Position numbers and translations under genes: made by a program. 64,000 nucleotides of DNA. Source: a virus. Below the pieces are notes generated by a model. It was not told the origin of the DNA. It did not search any database and saw nothing but the letters and a program-made list of their open reading frames with translations. The DNA is taken from positions 160,358-224,357 of IMG/VR virus record IMGVR_UViG_3300036770_006893; one strand, written 5' to 3'. How positions within the stretch are numbered: position 1 is the first letter of the stretch; the number at the start of each line of letters is the position of its first letter. Shown here piece by piece: positions 48,923 through 55,756 of the stretch.

Positions 48923-50236
48923 TTAGACGGTTCTCGCAGACCCATGTAGAATTTTAAACGTAGGAAATCGCAAACTGATACCACCATCTTGGTTTTTAGT
49001 TTCCTCAAAATACTGCACAGTTATAATCTGTCCAAGAATCTTATTAGGGTTCCGATAAAATTCCTGACGTTGTTCTATAGTGAAACCGCTACCAACTCTC
49101 ACAAGATGATCCTTATGCTTAATAGTAACGCAACTCAACATAGTTTCTTCACACTCAGCACCATTCTTTACATAACGAAATGGCCCCATTTCTGTGTCGA
49201 TTACTTCATACTCGTCATCAAAAAACTTCTTAACTTTCAACAGGTCTTTGCTACGCTTGCCTTTATATGGCTCGTCTGCTCGTAGCATTACTCCTTCCCA
49301 ACCATAATCAGCCGCTTCTTTGACCCATTCTTGAAAATGCTCGTCATTATGAATCAATTCTTGTTCAAGCAGAGTAAGGCACGGACATTCATTTTTGGTC
49401 ATAATCTCTGTAAGATTTGCTAACCGAATAGAATATGGACGATTCTTTTCACCCTTCTTGCTATAAAACTCGTCGTGAGAGATCATATCAAAAATTTTGA
49501 ATGACGGATTAGGAATAGTATGATCCTTCTTTTTAAGTTGTTTCATAATCCCTTGGAAATCCTCATTACCATCATCATCTACAAGACACAGTTCACCATC
49601 AAATATTACATCAGTAACCCCCAAAGCCTTAATCCCACGGCTAACAACACCAAGAGTTTCAAAACTCTTTCCTGTGCGGGAATAAAAAGTAGAGTCCCCA
49701 TTACCATCAACAATACAAATACATCTAGCACCATCAATTTTTCTGCTAACATACCAATTATCCTTCCATTCTACAAGTTTAGGCTCATACTTATCTGCCA
49801 GAGCAACACTAAACTCTGGAATATGGTCAGGAATAGCCTTGTTGATAATCTTGTCACCAGCACGGGTTTTCAAGTCCTTATCAATAATGCAATAAATAAG
49901 TTCCTCAATATTGTCTTTATTTGACTGACTATCAATAAAAGTATGGACTGCTCCAATAGCATCGTGACCAGTAATCTTTCGACTCTTTAGGGCATCAAGT
50001 AGATCGAAGAAATTCTTATAGGATTTTCCTCTCAAAGAATTCTTCTTTTTCAGATTGTCGCTAGTAACATTATACTGCCACAAAGGGTGATAGGTGTAAA
50101 GAAGAATTTTTTTAGCAAAATTTGCAGCCTCAGAATTATGATTACAATAATCTTCAATAATACCTTGCTTATCAATAGTGCTGCTAGTAGCCCTAAGATC
50201 ACGAACCATACCCCAAACATAATTAAAATCGTGAAT
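48923..50236 (-). CDS. ATP-dependent DNA ligase
   Basis: 437 residues from MIHDFNYVWGMV. The longer frame would start upstream of the promoter -10, and CGGAGAAAC lies 9 nt before this ATG. Motif I is WYVSRKIDGARC (adenylated Lys), motif III FDGELCLV, motif IV YGWEGVMLR, motif V LLKVKKF; an OB domain follows (GSGFTIEQRQEF, FPTFKILHG). The N-terminal 170 residues are a helical DNA-binding-type domain. It seals nicks in phage replication or repair. Confidence 0.94.
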   Translation of the reverse strand: MHDFNYVWGMVRDLRATSSTIDKQGIIEDYCNHNSEAANFAKKILLYTYHPLWQYNVTSDNLKKKNSLRGKSYKNFFDLLDALKSRKITGHDAIGAVHTFIDSQSNKDNIEELIYCIIDKDLKTRAGDKIINKAIPDHIPEFSVALADKYEPKLVEWKDNWYVSRKIDGARCICIVDGNGDSTFYSRTGKSFETLGVVSRGIKALGVTDVIFDGELCLVDDDGNEDFQGIMKQLKKKDHTIPNPSFKIFDMISHDEFYSKKGEKNRPYSIRLANLTEIMTKNECPCLTLLEQELIHNDEHFQEWVKEAADYGWEGVMLRADEPYKGKRSKDLLKVKKFFDDEYEVIDTEMGPFRYVKNGAECEETMLSCVTIKHKDHLVRVGSGFTIEQRQEFYRNPNKILGQIITVQYFEETKNQDGGISLRFPTFKILHGSARTV

Positions 50237-50271
50237 CATCCAAAGTTTCTCCGGTTTCCTGTGTTCAAGCC

Positions 50272-50300
50272 AGTATATCATATACTATCGGCGTTGTCAA
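50272..50300 (-). promoter_or_regulatory. Sigma-70-like promoter for ligase
   Basis: TTGACA at 50295-50300, 17-nt spacer starting ACGCCGATA, TATACT at 50272-50277. It places the true ligase start at 50236. Confidence 0.9.
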
Positions 50301-50314
50301 GCACATTTCTTTAG

Positions 50315-50707
50315 TTAGTCTTGATTAAATTTTAATTCAACCAGCTTTTGTGCTGAATCAACCAACCTATCCCAATTTTTGTTCACATATTCTGGTGGTC
50401 CTCCAATTTTTGCTACAATTTCTGGAGCTGATTCTAGGGGAACCATTTCTATAGCATCCCAAGGACAAACCTTTAAATCATATGGATTAGATTTTTTTTG
50501 AGGTATCCGGACACAAACTTCACACCCAACACATTTATCAAGATCTATTTCGCACCAACTTTGTAAGTTTCCTAGATTATCATTTTGTTGTATTTTGATT
50601 ATGCAATCCACGGGACAAACTTCCAAACAAGCCCCACAGCCTGTACAATTATCGGCATTTATAATTGCTAATTCTTTTGGTAGTTTTTTTCTTGAAGATT
50701 GTTTCAT
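50315..50707 (-). CDS. Ferredoxin, two [4Fe-4S] clusters
   Basis: 130 residues. Cluster motifs: NCTGCGACLEVCPVDCI, and CVGCEVCVR followed later by KVCPWDAIEM. The second site has a long loop between its third and fourth Cys. The C-terminus (GGPPEYVNKNWDRLVDSAQ) is a specific extension. A low-potential electron carrier that could feed a reductase or support host metabolism. No redox partner is visible nearby. Possibly host-acquired. Confidence 0.9.
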   Translation of the reverse strand: MKQSSRKKLPKELAIINADNCTGCGACLEVCPVDCIIKIQQNDNLGNLQSWCEIDLDKCVGCEVCVRIPQKKSNPYDLKVCPWDAIEMVPLESAPEIVAKIGGPPEYVNKNWDRLVDSAQKLVELKFNQD

Positions 50708-50886
50708 TTATATTGATTGCTATTTTTAAGGGCTTCTAAAACCATTTCGACATCTTCTTTACTATATGGGGTTTCTATACCTAATTGTTTATGCATACCC
50801 ATTTGTACATATAATATATTTAAAGCATCTATAACAATTTGTAAATCGTTTGGTTCTAGATAATAGAAGTTACTTTTTAGTTTCAC
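50704..50886 (-). CDS. Small helical protein
   Basis: 60 residues (FYYLEPNDLQIVIDALNILY then YSKEDVEMVLEALKNS). Two helical repeats; no known family. It overlaps the ferredoxin and upstream genes. Confidence 0.55.
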   Translation of the reverse strand: MKLKSNFYYLEPNDLQIVIDALNILYVQMGMHKQLGIETPYSKEDVEMVLEALKNSNQYK

Positions 50887-51082
50887 GACTAAACCTCTTG
50901 CTTAATTTTTTAACTAAATCACTGCCTGCTGTTGGGAAAAAACATGGTAATATAGAATGTATTATTAATAGTAATCCGGCCAATAAACAACAGATACCAT
51001 AAAATAAAGCAAAGCCCAAATGCTCTATATAAGTCATATTATTTTCTTTAAGATGATCTTTCCATTTTTGTGTTATTCTCAT
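50870..51082 (-). CDS. DUF6356-like membrane protein
   Basis: 70 residues. KWKDHLKENNMTYIEHLGFA and then a membrane segment (LLAGLLLIIHSILPCFFP) followed by TAGSDLVKKLSKRF fit the DUF6356 pattern seen in bacteria. Unknown function. Confidence 0.65.
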   Translation of the reverse strand: MRITQKWKDHLKENNMTYIEHLGFALFYGICCLLAGLLLIIHSILPCFFPTAGSDLVKKLSKRFSRETKK

Positions 51083-51096
51083 AGACGTTTTACTGC

Positions 51097-51855
51097 CTAC
51101 TTTTTAAGTTCGGTTTTGGATTCTTTTATCCATTCTAAAAATTTAGAAACTCTGGTATGCCCAGATTCTTCTCCATACTTTGACATTGGAGATTTACCAA
51201 TAGTCATTACACACGAATTTATTCCTGCTAGTTTACCTTCTATAAAAAGACCCCCACCACTATCTCCACTTCCTATCATATACTCTAATATTGTATGATC
51301 TTTTGCTCCATATCGCGATGGAGAACATAGCAGCATATCTTTTTCTATTCCATCGATCACATTGGATCCTGCTCTTAATTTATTATCTGATTTATATATA
51401 CCGGTATTGAAATTACCAGTTAGTCCCCAGCCAGCAATTGAGGCTACTTTACCAACTTCGTTTTCATCTTCATATAATGGAGGAAAATGCTCTTGATCAA
51501 AACCGCTTTCAGAATATCCTAATGCTATATCAGCCACTCCAAATCGGCCATCAAAATCTTTGTGTACAATTATATTGTCTACAATAAACTGTTTGTCTCC
51601 TATTTTTACATAACAAGTTTTGTATCCTTTAACAACGTGACCGGCAGTTAGTACAAAATGTTTTTCAATAATAACTCCAGAAGCACAAAATTTTGTATCA
51701 TCTTGGTATGTGCCACAAAGCCTAACAACACAATAAAATTTGCTACCAAAATCTAAATATTTTTGATCTGGTATATTTGGATCTATAGTTCCGCTATAAG
51801 ATAGAGAGCATAGTCCTAAAAGAGAAAACAAAAAAAGCTTTTTAAGTATAAACAT
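51097..51855 (-). CDS. Secreted trypsin-like serine protease (S1)
   Basis: 252 residues with a signal peptide (FLFSLLGLCSLSYSG). S1 triad: His in VLTAGHVVKG, Asp in VADIALGYS, Ser in GSGDSGGGLFIEGK. Four or more cysteines probably form disulfides in the periplasm, fitting the secreted thioredoxin-like protein under a similar promoter. AAAGGAGGG is a strong ribosome site. Role: perhaps envelope remodelling or inactivation of periplasmic defence proteins. Confidence 0.9.
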   Translation of the reverse strand: MFILKKLFLFSLLGLCSLSYSGTIDPNIPDQKYLDFGSKFYCVVRLCGTYQDDTKFCASGVIIEKHFVLTAGHVVKGYKTCYVKIGDKQFIVDNIIVHKDFDGRFGVADIALGYSESGFDQEHFPPLYEDENEVGKVASIAGWGLTGNFNTGIYKSDNKLRAGSNVIDGIEKDMLLCSPSRYGAKDHTILEYMIGSGDSGGGLFIEGKLAGINSCVMTIGKSPMSKYGEESGHTRVSKFLEWIKESKTELKK

Positions 51856-51881
51856 GATAAGCCCTCCTTTAAAAGCGGCTT

Positions 51882-51915
51882 AGTATAATACACTATTTTT
51901 GTCTATTTTTAGACA
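51882..51915 (-). promoter_or_regulatory. Promoter with operator-like palindrome
   Basis: The -10 region is TATTAT/TATACT at 51882-51890. The perfect palindrome TGTCTA-n4-TAGACA lies at 51900-51915. The layout (palindrome, A run, GTGTAT, TATACT, GCC) parallels that at 34971-35001. It overlaps the end of the endonuclease VII-like gene. Confidence 0.55.
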
Positions 51916-52240
51916 TAATTAAATAGTTAGCAGCTTTAATTATGCCGTCTAGATTATCTCCCAACTTTCCCAATCCCGTATTACAAGGCTCACAGAGCCA
52001 ACCCCTAAAACTATCGTCACTATGATCGTGATCTAAACACCATTTAAGAGGAATTTTTCCACAACATTCACAAACTTCTGGTTTTGGCGGAGCTTCTTTA
52101 TGTAGCTGATTTCTTACTTTGCTGTGTTTTTTAACGCAACTTCTACATCTGCTATCCAAATTATCTTTGTACATACTGTGCTTGGGAAAACTTTTATGGT
52201 TTTTTCGTTTGCCGCAGTAAGTACAAATTTTTCTAGGCAT
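51893..52240 (-). CDS. Endonuclease VII-like (HNH/His-Me) nuclease
   Basis: 115 residues. N-terminal zinc pair (CTYCGKRK, CRSCVKKH), then CECCGKIPLKWCLDHDHSDD, FRGWLCEPCNTGLGKLGDN, and a helical end. This is the recombination-endonuclease VII pattern (T4 gp49 family), but small free-standing forms often act as homing nucleases. The ATG is only 2 nt from the 3' end of the tmRNA gene on the same strand. Confidence 0.9.
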   Translation of the reverse strand: MPRKICTYCGKRKNHKSFPKHSMYKDNLDSRCRSCVKKHSKVRNQLHKEAPPKPEVCECCGKIPLKWCLDHDHSDDSFRGWLCEPCNTGLGKLGDNLDGIIKAANYLIMSKNRQK

Positions 52241-52242
52241 AC

Positions 52243-52595
52243 TGGACGAGAGGGGAGTCGAACCCCTGTCCTATCATATTTCTAATTACATCTTCTACAA
52301 GTTTATTCTGTTCATAAGTTTTGAGAAAGATTAAAGAACAAACAACATTCATCTTTCCGTACCAACTAGTCTCAGGCTAGAACCCGTTGGCTATTCTAGC
52401 AGCCGAAGGATTTTACGACAATCTTTTGAACGCTACCTTCATCGCTTTCTAAGATTGTTGCTACCTTTTATTAAGCAGCAAGGGCTAACTGAGTATTGCC
52501 AGTTACAGCATTTGGTAGATTTTTAAAGTGGCCTTTCCACCAACCACTACTTGCCAATATAATCTTCTTTATGTAGTCGAAACCTTTACTCGCCC
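52243..52595 (-). ncRNA. ssrA: Phage-encoded tmRNA
   Basis: 353 nt. 5' GGGCGAG pairs with 3' CTCGTCC (one G-T), discriminator A, CCA not encoded. The 5' part GTAAAGGTTTCGACTACATA matches the tmRNA D-arm-like region (TTCGAC). T arm AGGGG-TTCGACT-CCCCT. The tag frame at 52471-52509 ends LALAA. Regions between can form pseudoknots, not resolved by eye. It would rescue stalled ribosomes and tag products for proteolysis in the infected cell. Confidence 0.93.
52471..52509 (-). other. tmRNA proteolysis tag reading frame
   Basis: Codons from the likely resume codon GCT give AVTGNTQLALAA then TAA. The ALAA end is the usual ClpXP/ClpAP recognition end. Confidence 0.88.
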
Positions 52596-52801
52596 TAATT
52601 ATTATACACAAAATCTTTGTTTTTCAAATGTTCCAAAGCCTCTAACTTCAGATACAAATATTCAAAAAATACTTTGTACGTTGCTTTTTCTTGTCTCAAT
52701 AATTTTATCTCTTCGTATTGAATAAGATTAAAACCTAAAGACATAGATAGAATACCAATTATTATTACATAATATGGCATATGTTTTGAACGATTTGTCA
52801 T
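52595..52801 (-). CDS. Small membrane protein before tmRNA
   Basis: 68 residues with one membrane helix (YYVIIIGILSMSLGFNLIQY) and a helical tail. Its TAG stop ends exactly at the tmRNA 5' base, and the tmRNA promoter lies within its coding end. Unknown function. Confidence 0.6.
   Translation of the reverse strand: MTNRSKHMPYYVIIIGILSMSLGFNLIQYEEIKLLRQEKATYKVFFEYLYLKLEALEHLKNKDFVYNN
52601..52627 (-). promoter_or_regulatory. tmRNA promoter
   Basis: TATAAT at 52601-52606, 5 nt before the tmRNA 5' end. TTGAAA at 52622-52627 gives a 15-nt spacer (TTTGAA gives 16). The -10 is preceded by GTG, as at the tRNA-Ile promoter. Confidence 0.7.
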
Positions 52802-52809
52802 GAATTTTG

Positions 52810-52838
52810 TTGCCTGTTAATCGAAAATGGTGTATGAT
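52810..52838 (+). promoter_or_regulatory. Promoter for plus-strand HNH gene
   Basis: TTGCCT at 52810-52815, 17-nt spacer, TATGAT at 52833-52838, then GAAAGGAG and the ATG at 52869. The homing gene thus carries its own promoter. Confidence 0.72.
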
Positions 52839-52868
52839 ATTATCTAGTTATAGAAAGGAGATTCGATT

Positions 52869-53360
52869 ATGAATCAATGCGTCAACTGTTCCAAAGAAAC
52901 AAGTAATCCAAGGTTTTGTTCAAGATCATGTGGTGTGTCATACAATAATCGAATAAAACCTAAAAGAATTAAAAGGATGAGAACTTGTAAATTTTGTAAA
53001 AATCAATTTCATTCTCTTCATAGTTATAATCAAAAATATTGTAATAAACAATGCTTACAAAATCATAGAGAATACAATATTCAAACTAATGGTTTTGGTG
53101 AAGGTCATTACCACAATAATTCTATAAGAAAATATCTAGTTAAAAAGCATGGTAATAATTGTATGATTTGCGGACAGTCAGGAAATGATTGGAATGGTAA
53201 ACCTATAACTCTTATTGTGGATCATATTGATGGAAAATCTAATAATAATAAACTAGATAATCTTCGTATTGTTTGTCCTAATTGCGACTGTCAATTACCA
53301 ACCTATAAAGCAAAAAATAAAGGAAATAGTTCTCGTAAATATTACATAGTCCAAAAATAA
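52869..53360 (+). CDS. Free-standing HNH homing-type endonuclease
   Basis: 163 residues. N-terminal zinc fingers (CVNCSKETSNPRFCSRSC, CKFCKNQFHS, YCNKQC), a basic middle, and the HNH core CMICGQSGNDWNGKPI, LIVDHIDGKSNNNKLDNLRI, VCPNCDCQ. Plus strand, with its own promoter and AAAGGAG site. Its stop codon ends at 53360; the opposite-strand tRNA begins at 53361. Probably mobile. Confidence 0.9.
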   Translation: MNQCVNCSKETSNPRFCSRSCGVSYNNRIKPKRIKRMRTCKFCKNQFHSLHSYNQKYCNKQCLQNHREYNIQTNGFGEGHYHNNSIRKYLVKKHGNNCMICGQSGNDWNGKPITLIVDHIDGKSNNNKLDNLRIVCPNCDCQLPTYKAKNKGNSSRKYYIVQK

Positions 53361-53440
53361 TACTCCTGCTTGGAATCGAACCAAGTCCCCTTTCGGATTA
53401 CCTTATAAGAGTAATTGCCGGGAACCACCGGCACAGGAGC
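53361..53440 (-). tRNA. tRNA, probable Ile (UAU), with extended variable loop
   Basis: 80 nt. Acceptor GCTCCTG/CAGGAGT (one G-T), discriminator A; D arm CCGG-TGGTTC-CCGG (short loop); anticodon stem TTACT/GGTAA (one T-G) with loop CTTATAA, giving TAT; variable region of about 12 nt (can pair CC/GG); T arm CTTGG-TTCGATT-CCAAG. TAT would read ATA, a very common Ile codon here. The long variable region is odd for Ile, so identity is tentative. Confidence 0.72.
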
Positions 53441-53449
53441 GTATGTTGT

Positions 53450-53478
53450 ATTATACACTATCGACCGATCTCTGTCAA
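53450..53478 (-). promoter_or_regulatory. Sigma-70-like promoter for tRNA
   Basis: TTGACA at 53473-53478, 17-nt spacer, TATAAT at 53450-53455, about 10 nt before the tRNA. It lies inside the end of the SpoU-type methyltransferase gene. Confidence 0.88.
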
Positions 53479-54024
53479 CTCTCCAGTTTCGTTTTTCAAT
53501 TTTTCCACAAAGTTTCTATAAATTCCCATAACAATACCACTAGTTGTTCCCACGTTGAGAGAACGAACGCTACCATAATTAGGAATAGTAAGGATAATAT
53601 CACACTTATCCAAAATGAAATCTGATAGTCCTTTATTTTCTTCTCCAAATAAAAATATAGGTTGAGTAGTATTGTAGTATTGATAATCAAAGAGATTAAC
53701 GGTTTTGTGACTATATTCGGGAACGTTATTTTCAATAGCAATAACAGTCCTACCAGGGCATTGTGAAATAAAAGACTGTTCATCTTTATGGTGATACATT
53801 GGTGTGTAGTGATGGGTTCCTACGCTGCCTCTTTTATCCCATTTCTTTTTACCGATATAATGGACACTACTAAACCCAAAAAAGTTTGCGTTACGAACCA
53901 GTGTACTAAGATTAAAATCTCCGCTAATATTAATCATGGCAACACTCGCTGGTATGCTGTTACTAATACAGTATTCAGCAATATCAGGAATAGCATATTC
54001 TTTTAGGCTATCAATCACGTTCAT
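53458..54024 (-). CDS. SpoU/TrmH-family RNA methyltransferase
   Basis: 188 residues with the SPOUT motifs: motif 1 NLSTLVRNANFFGFSSVHYI (Arg for catalysis), motif 2 PIFLFGEENKGLSDFIL, motif 3 LTIPNYGSVRSLNVGTTSGI (SAM knot). The family adds 2'-O-methyl groups to tRNA or rRNA. Its position directly upstream of a tRNA suggests phage or host tRNA as substrate, perhaps in defence against anticodon nucleases (inference). Confidence 0.92.
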   Translation of the reverse strand: MNVIDSLKEYAIPDIAEYCISNSIPASVAMINISGDFNLSTLVRNANFFGFSSVHYIGKKKWDKRGSVGTHHYTPMYHHKDEQSFISQCPGRTVIAIENNVPEYSHKTVNLFDYQYYNTTQPIFLFGEENKGLSDFILDKCDIILTIPNYGSVRSLNVGTTSGIVMGIYRNFVEKLKNETGELTEIGR

Positions 54025-54212
54025 TTTTCAATTTTTCTTTGTAAGCTTTCCAATTTTTTTTCCAACCTAAATATTAGAGAATATGTGTCTGAGCATTTTT
54101 TACAATAATCAGAAACTATATATTCTCTAGCCTCCCATATATCTTCTTTGATCTTTGATATGCGTTCAAGAATTTTTTCTTTTTCGTTTTCGCTTAGGTT
54201 TTGGTTGGTCAT
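54021..54212 (-). CDS. Small coiled-coil protein
   Basis: 63 residues. Heptads at both ends (ENEKEKILERISKIKEDIWE, LIFRLEKKLESLQRKIEK) with two Cys between (CKKC), perhaps a dimer or metal site. It overlaps both neighbours. Confidence 0.58.
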   Translation of the reverse strand: MTNQNLSENEKEKILERISKIKEDIWEAREYIVSDYCKKCSDTYSLIFRLEKKLESLQRKIEK

Positions 54213-54555
54213 TTTGAATAGTCTCCTTATGCCAAAATACCATTTCGTTTAACTCATCGTCCCAAGCACATTCTACAATGTCTCTTGCTGCTAGTTTAGC
54301 AAGCCCGGTGTTGTGGATCATTGTCGCTGTTTCATGAAAAATAATTTCGTTTTGTTTTTCGTTCAAAAGAGGTCTATTATTAGCGTCAAAGCCCAAACAA
54401 TAAGACTCAACTAAACCAATCATTTGGCCAATGCTAATATAGTCATCCAAATTGTCTTGGTGGCTATGTTCACTAATGCTTTTTGCTGCTGCTTCTCTCA
54501 TTTGAGAAACATAACCATTAATGTCAGTAATAGCATAAACAGTATCGTCCTGCAT
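54166..54555 (-). CDS. Hypothetical phage protein
   Basis: 129 residues. The helical body has KLAARDIVECAWDDELNEMV then FWHKE, resembling the C-terminal block of the protein at 37728. A very basic tail (KPKRKRKRKNS) suggests nucleic-acid contact. Confidence 0.6.
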   Translation of the reverse strand: MQDDTVYAITDINGYVSQMREAAAKSISEHSHQDNLDDYISIGQMIGLVESYCLGFDANNRPLLNEKQNEIIFHETATMIHNTGLAKLAARDIVECAWDDELNEMVFWHKETIQNDQPKPKRKRKRKNS

Positions 54556-54572
54556 TATTAATCTCCAATAAG

Positions 54573-54851
54573 TTATTTAATAAACTTAGATACACCCTGA
54601 CCGGAATCTTCTGATATTTTATCAAGAATTCGGCTAATTGTATATTGCATATTTACTTCTCCTCTATTTAACCATCGGCTATTACTATCTAGTGCCGTTA
54701 TAATTTGAGGAATCCAGTGCTGATACGCTACATCAAATTCTTCTGGAAAATAAGTCTTCAATATTCTCTGTATATGAAATATAGAACTGTCTATTTGGTC
54801 TCTATAATCCATAAGTAGGTTCAATTGATCTTTTTGATCCTGGCTTAACAT
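54573..54851 (-). CDS. Small helical protein
   Basis: 92 residues, all helical, with aromatic HWIPQIITALDSNSRWLNRG. No family recognised. Its ATG shares one base with the upstream stop. Confidence 0.58.
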   Translation of the reverse strand: MLSQDQKDQLNLLMDYRDQIDSSIFHIQRILKTYFPEEFDVAYQHWIPQIITALDSNSRWLNRGEVNMQYTISRILDKISEDSGQGVSKFIK

Positions 54852-55285
54852 TAAACTAATGCCTTATCGTATTTAGGATTATATGCAGAATCTTTCTTTT
54901 TCATTTTGAGAATTTTATGTTTAACTTTCCAAACTCCAGTTTCAGGATTTTGACAATCTGGCCCCATATAAATATGAGCAAATCCAGCGTTCTTATCAAT
55001 ACCCCAAGCGCAGATGCCTTTATCATCAATCTTTTCTACAACAAATCTTCCTCTATATCCCATAGGGACAAGTTCTCCATTGTGTAGAAAATATGGGCCG
55101 CCACCTACCTTGATCTTATCGCCCGGCTCAAGATCCTTCCAGTTAAAGTCTCTAATAATTTTATGTGTTCGCTTTTCTTTGTTGTTGATTTTAAAAGAAA
55201 AAACATGATTGCAATTCTTACAAACATAGGCTCGCGGCCCAACCATGTTAGAACAATTCGGACAAGTCTTTTTGCCTTTGGGCAT
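54851..55285 (-). CDS. Zinc-ribbon protein with beta-rich domain
   Basis: 144 residues. N-terminal zinc ribbon (KTCPNCSNMVGPRAYVCKNC). The rest is a strand-rich domain (DLEPGDKIKVGGGPYFL, GYRGRFVVEKIDDKGI). Strong leader (CACAGGAG) and its own promoter. Perhaps a nucleic-acid binding regulator. Confidence 0.65.
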   Translation of the reverse strand: MPKGKKTCPNCSNMVGPRAYVCKNCNHVFSFKINNKEKRTHKIIRDFNWKDLEPGDKIKVGGGPYFLHNGELVPMGYRGRFVVEKIDDKGICAWGIDKNAGFAHIYMGPDCQNPETGVWKVKHKILKMKKKDSAYNPKYDKALV

Positions 55286-55315
55286 TTCTAATCTCCTGTG
55301 TCAGTGAATATGCTA

Positions 55316-55343
55316 AGTATACTACCGTTATCGGCGTTGTCAA
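55316..55343 (-). promoter_or_regulatory. Sigma-70-like promoter
   Basis: TTGACA at 55338-55343, 16-nt spacer starting ACGCCGATA, TATACT at 55316-55321. Drives the zinc-ribbon gene. Confidence 0.88.
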
Positions 55344-55561
55344 GCGGTTTTCTTTAGACCGTCCACAATTGTGAGTTTTCCAGGCTCATAATGACAAAAA
55401 TAACTAGAATGAATTCTTCTCTTAATTAGGTTATTTTCTTCTATTTCGATATATACATTAATTCTGTATCTATTTTCCCAAACATTTATAATTTTGGTCA
55501 TTAGATGACGTTTAGGTTTCTCTACTTGCTTAAACAGAAGGTTTTCAATTTCAAGATCCAT
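55340..55561 (-). CDS. Small hypothetical protein
   Basis: 73 residues from MDLEIENLLFKQV, with TGGAGAAAATA before the ATG. Beta-rich (RINVYIEIEENNLIKRRIH). Its last codons overlap the downstream promoter -35. Confidence 0.58.
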   Translation of the reverse strand: MDLEIENLLFKQVEKPKRHLMTKIINVWENRYRINVYIEIEENNLIKRRIHSSYFCHYEPGKLTIVDGLKKTA

Positions 55562-55754
55562 TATTTTCTCCAGAATCAAATTTTATGTAAATTCCCTTTT
55601 CCTCTGTGTCATTAAACTCTATTAGATCACCATTAAATAATCCACCATAAGCATTGTCGTAAACCTTAACATCTTGTTGCCAATCAAATTTACCAAATGC
55701 TTTCATATCATTTGCTTTTTGATGAAGAAAATTATATAGATCAAGCCAGTTCAT
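55551..55754 (-). CDS. Small hypothetical protein
   Basis: 67 residues: DLYNFLHQKANDMKAF helix, then strands (GDLIEFNDTEEKGIYIKF). Overlaps the next gene by 11 nt. Unknown. Confidence 0.58.
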   Translation of the reverse strand: MNWLDLYNFLHQKANDMKAFGKFDWQQDVKVYDNAYGGLFNGDLIEFNDTEEKGIYIKFDSGENNGS

Positions 55755-55756
55755 TA

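Noticed and set aside
50237-50281. Longer start for the DNA ligase
   Set aside because: The -10 element lies downstream of that ATG, so the RNA would not contain it; a good ribosome site precedes the ATG at 50236.
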